Shown: positions 49,291-57,733 of the stretch, in pieces
How the letters are laid out: each line of letters starts with the position of its first letter
Position numbering within the stretch: the first letter of the stretch is position 1
Source: Arcticibacterium luteifluviistationis
GTDB lineage: Bacteria > Bacteroidota > Bacteroidia > Cytophagales > Spirosomataceae
NCBI RefSeq assembly: GCF_003258705.1
Contig: NZ_CP029480.1
Span: 3,100,001 to 3,164,000 of the forward strand
DNA: 64,000 bases
Direction: 5' to 3'
Notes under the pieces: generated by a model
What the model saw: the letters and a program-made list of their open reading frames with translations, nothing else
Database searches by the model: none
What the model was told of the DNA's origin: nothing
Translations under genes and position numbers: made by a program

Positions 49291-51846
49291 ATGACTTTTC
49301 TAAAGAAAACAAAGCCTAGATTAAGTAGCATTTGGGCATATGCTATATTGCCTTTACTTGCTTTGTGTTACACTACTTCTTTTGCCCAACAACATGGTTT
49401 AGGTTTCCATGGCAATGAGAGAATAAGTGACCAAAGAACCTCCCTTATCCTAGACGACATTAGTATTGATAAAACATATGAAATTAGCTTCAAAGTCAAA
49501 ATGAACCTGACGGAAAGTAATTTCTATGGCTACGTTTTTCGATTAATTGACAAAAATGACAATAACATTGACCTGATTTTTAGGAGCAAAACCTTTCAGC
49601 TCATACTTGGGCAGCAGAACTTTGATTTAAGTGGAAAATCCGTCAACGAAATAGATACAGAAAAATGGAACAATATCAAATTCATAGTCAACGCGGCAGC
49701 TTCGAAAATAGCCTTCTATATTAATGACGAACTTTTAGTAGAGTCAAAAATCACTAACAACCTAAGCAAAGCATTTACCATATACTTTGGTCAAAGCCAT
49801 CATCCTGGTTTTAGTTATAAAGATGTGACTGCTATGACACTAAAAGATGTCAAAATAACTTCTGAAGGTAAGTTAAAACACTACTGGCCTTTGGATGAAA
49901 TATCTGGCACTATTGCTAAAGACCTCGAAGGAGAATTAAACGGAGAAGTAATTAATCCAAAATGGGTAAGACGAAAAAATTATGATTGGGAAGTACTACT
50001 AGATACTGATTTTGAAGGGCTAATAACTACATCTTATAATTCTTCAAAAAATCAGCTGCATCTTTATTCAGGAACAAATCATTTCTTTTACAATTTTCAA
50101 GACAACAATTCCAACACAGAAACTTACAATTCATATAAACCAAAAATAGCCTTTGGAGATGCAGGAATAAGCTTTAAAGAGAATAACGGAATACTACGTA
50201 TAAATGAAAATCGACTCTTCATTTTTGACCCAATTCAAAAAAACTTCACCTCTCAAATCAACGAGCCGGATAGTCTAACAGAATATTGGCATCATAATAC
50301 TTACGTTTTCCCTGAAGATTCTGCACTAGCTACCATTGGTGGATATGGTATGTTTGCCTTTAAAAATAATTTCCAGAAGTACTCTTTACAAAAGGACGCC
50401 TGGGAAAATCTGGAAATGAAAGGTGATATTCCCGCTCCAAGGTATTTAGCAGGACTAGGAAACGAAAAAAAGTCTACCACTTCTTATTACATAGGTGGCT
50501 ATGGTTCAGATTCCGGTGACCAATTAATTACACCAAAAAATTACTACGACTTTTTCAAAATTGACTGGCGAAACAATCAAATAACCAAGGTTTACACCCT
50601 CCCAAACCCCGAAGAGTCTTTTGTTTTTGGTAATAACCTCATTATTCAAGAAGATAAAGACCAATATTTCGGTATAGTTTTCAATCAATTAAAGCACAAC
50701 TCAGAACTTCAACTGGTTCAAGGCTCTTTAGAAAAACCCGATTTAAAAAGAATAGCAAAAAAAATACCTTTTCAATTTAACGACGTCCGTACCACAGTTC
50801 ATCTTTATCACAATGACATTGACCAAAAGCTTTTTTTGGCCGTCAGCTACCATGATATTGATTTGAATAAGACAAATCTCAAACTCTACGAAATTAGTAT
50901 TCCCGAAGCTAATCCCGCTATTTCTACTGCTACATCTGACTTCAGGCTTTGGATACTTACTGGAATCCTCGGCATTGTTGCATTGCTCCTAATAAGAGCA
51001 TATTATCAAAGAAAAGGTAAGGCAAAAACGGCAAGTCCTATTAAAACGCTGGGTGAAGAAACAGTTTCACCACAGGAATCAAAGATTATTCCTGAAACTA
51101 TAAAAAGTTCGGTTATACTATTTGGTGAATTTCAGATAACTAATCAAAACGGGAAAGACCTAACACGCTCTTTCAGTCCTTTATTAAAGGAAATTTTCGT
51201 TTACCTACTGATGCATACCTTACGCTGGAATAAAGGTTTGAGCTCTTCAAAACTTGATGAAATGTTTTGGTATGACAAAAGCAAAGCCAGTGCAAGAAAT
51301 AATAGAGCTGTTAATATTCGAAAGCTTAAAAGTATTTTGGAAGATATTGACGGTGTCTCACTCATAAAAAAAACAGGGAACTTGGAAGTTGAGTTTGATG
51401 AAAATTTAGCGTTTATAGATTATGCTAAGTTTTTGAAGATTGCACTTTTTGAGCCGCAAAATTCAAAAGAACAAATAGACCAATTATCAAACATTGTTCA
51501 AAGGGGAACACTTCTTCCTAATCAGGATCTTGAATGGCTTGATAGTTTTAAAAGTGAAACTTCTAACAAAATAATTGACAAGTATTTGCTCTATTCAGAA
51601 TCATTGACACTTACTAAAGATAATGCAGAAGAGCATATTGAAATAGCTAATAACATTTTCCTTTTTGACTCACTAGATGAAGTAGCAATGAGTATGAAAT
51701 GTAGGGCCCAGCATATACTAGGGAAACACACATTGGCCAAAGAGACTTACGAGAAATTCATAACAAACTATCAGAGTCTCTTCAATGAAAAATTCATAAA
51801 AAGCTACCAGGAAATTTTGGAAGTGCAGCCGCCTACAACAGAATAA
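49291..51846 (+). CDS. Transmembrane LamG/Kelch sensor with cytoplasmic SARP-like winged helix and BTAD domain
   Basis: Protein of 851 residues. A signal peptide (SSIWAYAILPLLALCYTTSFAQ) precedes a LamG/concanavalin-like domain (about 30-220) and a Kelch-like propeller (about 225-550, with IGGYGMFAF-type repeats). One transmembrane segment follows (about 553-571, LWILTGILGIVALLLIRAYY). Residues about 606-700 match a SARP-type winged helix (ILFGEFQITNQNG, SASARNNRAVNIRKLK-like ARNNRAVNIRKLKSIL). The final 140 residues are BTAD/TPR-like. A one-protein sensor and transcription factor is inferred. Longer frames start at 49231 (TTG) and 49276. It lies 361 bp upstream of susC. Confidence 0.82.
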   Translation: MTFLKKTKPRLSSIWAYAILPLLALCYTTSFAQQHGLGFHGNERISDQRTSLILDDISIDKTYEISFKVKMNLTESNFYGYVFRLIDKNDNNIDLIFRSKTFQLILGQQNFDLSGKSVNEIDTEKWNNIKFIVNAAASKIAFYINDELLVESKITNNLSKAFTIYFGQSHHPGFSYKDVTAMTLKDVKITSEGKLKHYWPLDEISGTIAKDLEGELNGEVINPKWVRRKNYDWEVLLDTDFEGLITTSYNSSKNQLHLYSGTNHFFYNFQDNNSNTETYNSYKPKIAFGDAGISFKENNGILRINENRLFIFDPIQKNFTSQINEPDSLTEYWHHNTYVFPEDSALATIGGYGMFAFKNNFQKYSLQKDAWENLEMKGDIPAPRYLAGLGNEKKSTTSYYIGGYGSDSGDQLITPKNYYDFFKIDWRNNQITKVYTLPNPEESFVFGNNLIIQEDKDQYFGIVFNQLKHNSELQLVQGSLEKPDLKRIAKKIPFQFNDVRTTVHLYHNDIDQKLFLAVSYHDIDLNKTNLKLYEISIPEANPAISTATSDFRLWILTGILGIVALLLIRAYYQRKGKAKTASPIKTLGEETVSPQESKIIPETIKSSVILFGEFQITNQNGKDLTRSFSPLLKEIFVYLLMHTLRWNKGLSSSKLDEMFWYDKSKASARNNRAVNIRKLKSILEDIDGVSLIKKTGNLEVEFDENLAFIDYAKFLKIALFEPQNSKEQIDQLSNIVQRGTLLPNQDLEWLDSFKSETSNKIIDKYLLYSESLTLTKDNAEEHIEIANNIFLFDSLDEVAMSMKCRAQHILGKHTLAKETYEKFITNYQSLFNEKFIKSYQEILEVQPPTTE

Positions 51847-52207
51847 AATACTATTCTATTAAAAAATAAAAGGTTTTTCTATTGCACTTATCACCTTCGG
51901 TTCTCCCACTCCTTTATTAAAATCTCTTACTATAAACTTCGATTATATCGTAAAAAAGCCAACCACAGAGCTTTTCCCTAAATATTATAATTGCTAGACA
52001 TTATTATATTTTCCTACAGAATATCGGATTCATTAAGCTTTTGTTAAGCTTTTATTAACAAACCTTTGTTATACTTGACCATTATTAAAATTTTTTAGTA
52101 ATCCGTTAATACATAAATACTTTAACCTTTTTAATCAATCTGTAGAATAGCACCTACATACCCTTTCAATTTTCTTAATATTCAATTTTAAAAACTTTTT
52201 TTATTTC
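51847..52207. other. Intergenic region upstream of susC (361 bp)
   Basis: AT-rich and non-coding. It contains the 11-bp-phased TTAAGCTTTT repeats at 52033-52065 described separately. No exact TAnnTTTG box was found close to the susC start (AACCTTTG at 52061-52068 is near-consensus). The leader to the ATG would be about 140 nt. Confidence 0.55.
52033..52065 (+). promoter_or_regulatory. 11-bp-phased direct repeats upstream of susC
   Basis: TTAAGCTTTTG (52033-52043), TTAAGCTTTTA (52044-52054) and TTAACAAACCT (52055-52065) start exactly 11 bp apart. A 7-bp inverted repeat TTGTTAA/TTAACAA (52041-52047 and 52055-52061) overlaps them. Direct repeats at 11-bp spacing are typical of SARP operators, and a SARP-like protein is encoded just upstream. 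Binding is inferred. Confidence 0.5.
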
Positions 52208-55200
52208 ATGAGAAAAAAACTACACCGATTGTTTCTTGCTCTAATGGCTACAGTTAGTACTATGGCCTATGCTCAAGACACAACAATTTCAGGTAAAGTT
52301 ACGGACTCCTCAGGCGAAGCCTTGTACGGCGTTAACGTAACAGTTAAAGGTACCACTAAAGGTACTATCACGGGAGAAGGTGGGTCTTACAGCCTATCTG
52401 CATCACCTAGCCAAACCTTAACTTTTAGTTATATTGGTTTTGATGCTCAAGACATCTTAGTAGGCAACCAAACGTCTATTAATGTATCGCTTTCCGAAAA
52501 CGCTAGCGTTTTAGGTGAAGTAGTAGTTACCGCTTTTGGTATTGAGAAAGAGAAAAAAGCTTTAGGCTACTCTGTTACTCAAATAGAAGGTTCTAAATTC
52601 ACAGAGTCTAGAACTACCAATATTGGTAATGCATTAAGTGGAAAAGTAGCCGGGGTAAACGTATCTACTCCAGCAACGGGAGCTGCAGGATCATCAAGAG
52701 TGGTAATTCGTGGTGGTTCGTCTCTATCAGGTAACGATGAGCCTCTTTATGTAATAAATGGAGTACCTATGGATAACACCAACCAAGGCCAAGCAGGTGT
52801 TTGGGGTGGTAATGATTCAGGAAATGGACTTTCTGCCATTAACCCAGACGACATTGAAAGTATGTCTGTCTTAAAAGGTAACTCAGCATCTGCCCTTTAT
52901 GGAGCAAGAGCTTCTAATGGAGTTATTTTAATTACAACTAAATCGGGTAAAGGTACTCAAGGTTTAGGAGTGTCTTTTAACTCAAATTATACATTCGATA
53001 AAGCCATTGATAGAACAGACCTTCAAAACGAATATGGTTACGGTATCGATGGTATTAAGCCTACAAGCCAAGCAGAAGCTTTAGATCAAGGTGGAAGCTC
53101 TTGGGGTGCTAAATTAGATGGTTCTCAAGTAATTGGTTATGACGGAATTTCTAGACCATACTCTGCCGTGAATGAAGATATTAATGACTTTTACTCCACA
53201 GGTAGTACTTGGTCAAATACTTTAGGCCTTTCAGGAGGAAACGAAGTTGGATCTTTTAGATTCTCTGCATCAAACCTTCAGAATGATGATATCATGCCAA
53301 ATTCTGGTTTTGATAGAACCACCTTTAATGGTAACATGAATGGTAAGTTTGGTAAATTAGAATTACAAGCTTCTGGCCAATACTCTTTAGAGGAAGCCAA
53401 AAACAGACCAAGATTATCTGATGCTCCTGGAAATGCGAATTATACTGTTTTAACAAAGGCACCAAACCTGTCTTTTAATGACATCATAGGAGACCCTAAT
53501 AAATTGGGTGCTCAAGAAGATGGTTTTGAAAACAGATACCAGTCAAGTGTTTATAATACCAACCCATACTGGGCAGCTTATCAGTTTTATAGACTTGATA
53601 ATAAGAATAGATTCTTTGGTAATGCATCACTTACATACCATTTAACAGATTGGCTTTTTGTAAAAGGTAGATTAGGTACAGATTATACAGCTGCTAGGTA
53701 TGAAAGTACTGAACCTTATGGTACAGCATATACAACTGCGGGTGGTTATAACTTAAGTAATAGAGCAATCAGTGAAAATAATGCTGACATTTTTGTAGGC
53801 TTCAATAAGTCATTTGGTCAATTTGACGTAGATGGTTTGTTTGGAGGAACAAGAATGAGAAAAAGTTATGAAAACACTGGAGTAGGTGGTAATGGTTTAA
53901 ACATCCCGTTCTTTGGTAGTCTTACTAACGTAGCTAACCAAACTTACTCTTACCAGTTAACAGAATCAGGAATAAACTCTGTTTACGGAGCATTAAACTT
54001 CTCTTATGGTAATTACCTGTTTTTAACTCTTACAGGAAGAAACGACACTTTCTCTACGCTTTCTCCTGCAGACAACAGCGTATTCTACCCATCGGCTAGT
54101 TTAGGTTATGCTTTTTCTGATAACATGAAAAACAAGCCTTCTTGGTTAACATTTGGTAAAGCAAGAGTTTCTTGGGCTCAAGTAGGTGGAGGAGATCCTG
54201 CTCCATACTCTAACTTATTAACGTATGGCTTACAAGGATACCAACATAATGGAGCAATTTTAGGAACTATTAGTAATGGTACTATACCAAACAATGGTTT
54301 AAGTCCTTATTTATCTAGTGAAATTGAAATAGGTTTAGACCTAAGATTCTTTAAAAATAGATTAGGCTTAGATTTAGTTTATTATGATAGAAATACTAAA
54401 GATGATATTTTAAGTACTACCATTTCTAATACTTCAGGTTATACCGCTACTCAAATCAATATTGGTGAATTAGAGAATAAAGGAATTGAAATTCTTTTAA
54501 CAGGAAACCCAATTAGAACGGATAATTTCAGTTGGAATACTACTTTAAACTTTGCTAAAAACACGTCTAATGTAGTAAGCTTAGGTGAAAATGCTCAAGG
54601 CGAAGCTATCGAGTTTTTAAACTTAGATGAATCAAGATTGCAGCAAGAAAGAATTCGTCATTATGTAGGCGACCAATTAGGGGTAATTGCTGGCTATACA
54701 CACAAAACCATAGATGGTCAAAAAGTGTATGACGATAACGGTTATCCTGTACGTGGCGATTTTGAAAAAATTGCTTTAGGACGTCACCCAATCTCTGCTG
54801 GTTGGACAAACGAATTTTCGTACAAAAACTTTAACCTAAGTTTCATGATAGATATTAGACAAGGTGGTAGCATGATGTCTGGTACTAATGTAGGACTTTA
54901 CGGTCTTGGTTTACACAAAGAAACATTAGTAGGAAGAGAGAATGGCTTAACCATTACTGGTGTAACTAATGCAGGTGAGGCTCAAACTTGGGAAATTGCT
55001 CCTGAGAATGTAGACAACTATTATGATCAATATAATAACATAACAGAGTACTTTGTTTACGATGCTTCTTTTGGAAAACTAAGAGAACTGTCTTTAGGAT
55101 ATAGTATCCCACAGACTTTATTAGAAAGAACGCCTTTAAAAACAATGAGACTTTCTGCCGTGGGTAGAAACTTAGCTTTATTATGGTCTAGTGTACCAAA

Positions 55201-55309
55201 TGTAGATCCAGAAAGTGGATACTCAAGTAGTGGAGGAGCTCAAGGTTTAGAGTATTTCGCTATGCCAACCACTCGTAGTCTTGGATTTAACTTATCTGCT
55301 ACCTTTTAA
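52208..55309 (+). CDS. SusC/RagA-family TonB-linked outer-membrane receptor
   Basis: Outer-membrane beta-barrel of 1033 residues with a signal peptide (LFLALMATVSTMAYAQ). A carboxypeptidase-D-regulatory-like domain comes first (about 24-105, ISGKVTDSSGEALYGVNVTV), then the plug with VVVTAFGIEKEKKALGYSV and the family motif LYVINGVPMDN, then barrel strands ending in a C-terminal Phe. It imports a large ligand such as an oligosaccharide or peptide with TonB energy. The SusD gene starts 17 bp downstream, the standard pair. Substrate is unknown. Confidence 0.96.
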   Translation: MRKKLHRLFLALMATVSTMAYAQDTTISGKVTDSSGEALYGVNVTVKGTTKGTITGEGGSYSLSASPSQTLTFSYIGFDAQDILVGNQTSINVSLSENASVLGEVVVTAFGIEKEKKALGYSVTQIEGSKFTESRTTNIGNALSGKVAGVNVSTPATGAAGSSRVVIRGGSSLSGNDEPLYVINGVPMDNTNQGQAGVWGGNDSGNGLSAINPDDIESMSVLKGNSASALYGARASNGVILITTKSGKGTQGLGVSFNSNYTFDKAIDRTDLQNEYGYGIDGIKPTSQAEALDQGGSSWGAKLDGSQVIGYDGISRPYSAVNEDINDFYSTGSTWSNTLGLSGGNEVGSFRFSASNLQNDDIMPNSGFDRTTFNGNMNGKFGKLELQASGQYSLEEAKNRPRLSDAPGNANYTVLTKAPNLSFNDIIGDPNKLGAQEDGFENRYQSSVYNTNPYWAAYQFYRLDNKNRFFGNASLTYHLTDWLFVKGRLGTDYTAARYESTEPYGTAYTTAGGYNLSNRAISENNADIFVGFNKSFGQFDVDGLFGGTRMRKSYENTGVGGNGLNIPFFGSLTNVANQTYSYQLTESGINSVYGALNFSYGNYLFLTLTGRNDTFSTLSPADNSVFYPSASLGYAFSDNMKNKPSWLTFGKARVSWAQVGGGDPAPYSNLLTYGLQGYQHNGAILGTISNGTIPNNGLSPYLSSEIEIGLDLRFFKNRLGLDLVYYDRNTKDDILSTTISNTSGYTATQINIGELENKGIEILLTGNPIRTDNFSWNTTLNFAKNTSNVVSLGENAQGEAIEFLNLDESRLQQERIRHYVGDQLGVIAGYTHKTIDGQKVYDDNGYPVRGDFEKIALGRHPISAGWTNEFSYKNFNLSFMIDIRQGGSMMSGTNVGLYGLGLHKETLVGRENGLTITGVTNAGEAQTWEIAPENVDNYYDQYNNITEYFVYDASFGKLRELSLGYSIPQTLLERTPLKTMRLSAVGRNLALLWSSVPNVDPESGYSSSGGAQGLEYFAMPTTRSLGFNLSATF

Positions 55310-55326
55310 ATATTAAACAAACGAAA

Positions 55327-56877
55327 ATGAAAATTTATAAAAAGATATTAGGCGTAACATTGCTTTCATGCTTTGCCTTAAGCTCTTGTGACGAGGATAA
55401 ATTAATAGAACTTAACTCAAACAAGAACGCCTCTACAGATATTGACATGAGCTATTTATTAGCTTATGGACAATTAAGAGTTGCAGGAAGTAGATTTGAA
55501 AGTTGGAGAACAAATTTGATTTATTCTTCAACCATGATTCAACATAATGCAACATTACAAGGATATTGGTCAGGAGATAAATACTACTATAATGCTTCGT
55601 ACAGCGGTGCTTATTGGAGTACACACTTTTCAGATGCTATAAAATTACTTACAGAAGTAGTTGATAAAACTGCCGATGATGCTGATTTAGCTAACATTCA
55701 TTCTGCAGCTCAAATAATGAGAGCTTTTGATTTACACAGAATGACTGATATCTATGGCGACATTCCTTACAAACAAGCAGGAAGAGGGACTATAGATGGT
55801 GATGCAAACTGGTTCCCTGCATACGAAACACAAGAAGAAGTATACAGTCTTTTGGTTGCTGACATTAAAGCGGCTAGGGATTCTTTTTCTGATTCTGCAA
55901 AAAACTTAGGAGAGCAGGATGTTCTTTTCCAAGGTGATTTAACTAAATGGAAAAAGTTTGCCAATGCATTATTAATGAGAGTGGCACTAAGAATGAGTAA
56001 TGTAGATGCTGCTACTGCTCAAGCTGTATTTACAGAAGCGGCTACAAGTGGTGCTATAGACTCAAATGATGCTGACGGTTTCTTAACTCAGGTTTTAGGA
56101 ACTGGTGGTGATACTAATTATAATGGAACATCATTAGCCATGTCTAGCGAAGGCGGCGGTGGCGGTGATAATAATGCCAAAGTATCTAAAACTTTTTTAG
56201 ATTGGATGAACGCTAATAACGATCCTAGAAAAATGATCATTGTTGGTGGTGTTGGTAACCCGTATAACGATAAATCTACGTGGATTACTGATCCTGAATT
56301 ACAAGTAGGTCTTCCTAACGGTTATACTACCACTACAATTAAGAACATCGTTCCTGATTTTGTAACTGTAGACGACTATAGCTTTATCAATCCAGATATT
56401 ATTAATCTAGATGACCCTACACCTTTTATTTCTTATGCCGAAGTTGAGTTTATGTTAGCAGAGGCTGCAGTAAAAGGATGGATTACTACAGATTCAGAAA
56501 CGCATTTTTCTAATGGTATTAATGCCGCAATGAATTCATGGGCAGCTTTTGGTGTACAAACACCAGCACAGGCTGATATCAATGCTTACATTGAAGGTTT
56601 AGGTTATGCTTCTGCAGACAATAAACTTGAATTAATTGGCGAACAATATTGGGCTGCCACTTATTTGAATCATATTGAATCTTGGAGCAATTGGAGAAGA
56701 ACTGGATATCCAGCATTAACACCAACTTCTGACCCTAATAATATGACTGGCGGTACCATACCGAGAAGGTTACGTTATTATGAAAACGAAATTGGCACCA
56801 ATCCAGAAAATTATAAGACGGCTATTGCTAGACAAGGGGCTGACTTAATGACTACCCGTATTTGGTGGGATAAATAA
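55327..56877 (+). CDS. SusD/RagB-like surface lipoprotein (SusD-like_2 group)
   Basis: Lipoprotein of 516 residues with lipobox ALSSC. The mature helical protein has the features of the SusD-like_2 group: DMSYLLAYGQLRVAGSRFESWRTNL-like opening, IMRAFDLHRMTDIYGDIPY in the TPR core, and EVEFMLAEAAVKGWI, with the C-terminal YWAATYLNHIESWSNWRRTG. It caps the SusC barrel outside the cell and grips the ligand. The acyl-linked N terminus places it on the cell surface. A terminator follows. Confidence 0.94.
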   Translation: MKIYKKILGVTLLSCFALSSCDEDKLIELNSNKNASTDIDMSYLLAYGQLRVAGSRFESWRTNLIYSSTMIQHNATLQGYWSGDKYYYNASYSGAYWSTHFSDAIKLLTEVVDKTADDADLANIHSAAQIMRAFDLHRMTDIYGDIPYKQAGRGTIDGDANWFPAYETQEEVYSLLVADIKAARDSFSDSAKNLGEQDVLFQGDLTKWKKFANALLMRVALRMSNVDAATAQAVFTEAATSGAIDSNDADGFLTQVLGTGGDTNYNGTSLAMSSEGGGGGDNNAKVSKTFLDWMNANNDPRKMIIVGGVGNPYNDKSTWITDPELQVGLPNGYTTTTIKNIVPDFVTVDDYSFINPDIINLDDPTPFISYAEVEFMLAEAAVKGWITTDSETHFSNGINAAMNSWAAFGVQTPAQADINAYIEGLGYASADNKLELIGEQYWAATYLNHIESWSNWRRTGYPALTPTSDPNNMTGGTIPRRLRYYENEIGTNPENYKTAIARQGADLMTTRIWWDK

Positions 56878-56898
56878 TCATAAAGATTAAATCTATAA

Positions 56899-56933
56899 AA
56901 AAAGGCTGTTCCGATTATCGGAACAGCCTTTTT
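56899..56933. terminator. Bidirectional intrinsic terminator
   Basis: Perfect 16-bp stem (56899-56914 with 56918-56933, loop TTA), with an A-tract at the left and a T-tract at the right. It ends susD (+) and the coiled-coil lipoprotein gene (-). Confidence 0.92.
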
Positions 56934-56953
56934 GCTTTTAAAAGAAACCAACT

Positions 56954-57601
56954 TTAGTTCAGTTCCTCTATTCGCTGGTCATACAGCTTTTTACTTTCTT
57001 CTACTGCCACGTTAAGCTCATCCATAATACCATCTACCCTACCCTCAATACTTTCTAACTGGGCATTAATGTTATCAAAAGAATTTAAGGCTACAGCTAC
57101 TTCCAAAGCCTTTACCACATCTACTGCATCCGTATGAAGTAGTCTTAATTTGTCAATTGCTTTTGAAGTATTTACCAGCGTTCCATTGTATTTCGTTCTG
57201 GCTGTTTGAATTGCTTTTGAAAGGTCTGCCTTGCTTTTGGCGTCAGACAAACTATTGGTTTGCTCTTCCATGGCAGTAAATAATCCTTCGGCTTTTGACT
57301 TTAAGTCTTCATACTCTTTGGTCAAATCCTTTACTCTCTTATCCACTTTTTCCCAGTTGCCATACACCTTGGCAAATTCCTTATCCTCATTTTTAGCATC
57401 TGCTAGAGCAGCCTGCAATCCACTTAAAGAACTTAGGCCTTTAGTCACATTCTCATTCGTAGTGTTTTTGTCTTTTTCAAAAGTCTCTACCTGCTTTTGA
57501 AAAGCGGCTTTTAGTCTAGGTAAATCCTCTGGGCTTTTATTTTTCCAACATGAGCTAGCTATCAAACTCAGGAGAAATAAAGGGGCAAATATTTTTTTCA
57601 T
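56954..57601 (-). CDS. Coiled-coil lipoprotein of unknown function
   Basis: Protein of 215 residues. The start at 57601 gives a clear lipoprotein signal (IFAPLFLLSLIASSCWKNKS); an ATG at 57622 would prepend seven residues. The mature part is nearly all helix with heptad-like patterns (KVDKRVKDLTKEYEDLKSKAEGLF) and few aromatic residues. It should be anchored in the outer membrane facing the periplasm. No enzymatic motif is seen. It is divergent from the GH3 gene, with 132 bp between them. Confidence 0.72.
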   Translation of the reverse strand: MKKIFAPLFLLSLIASSCWKNKSPEDLPRLKAAFQKQVETFEKDKNTTNENVTKGLSSLSGLQAALADAKNEDKEFAKVYGNWEKVDKRVKDLTKEYEDLKSKAEGLFTAMEEQTNSLSDAKSKADLSKAIQTARTKYNGTLVNTSKAIDKLRLLHTDAVDVVKALEVAVALNSFDNINAQLESIEGRVDGIMDELNVAVEESKKLYDQRIEELN

Positions 57602-57700
57602 TTGATTTATTTTTTTGAACAATCTCCAAAACTAACATTTTCAATACACATTCCAATTCAGCCATTCCAATATCTATTCGTTTCAATGCCCTTAATTGCG

Positions 57701-57708
57701 TAAATTTG
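57701..57708 (+). promoter_or_regulatory. Candidate -7 box for the GH3/serine-hydrolase gene
   Basis: TAAATTTG is an exact TAnnTTTG match, 26 bp ahead of the ATG at 57734. No clear TTTG is present 19-20 bp further upstream. Confidence 0.4.
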
Positions 57709-57733
57709 ACCTATAAATTTTAACCATTTTACT

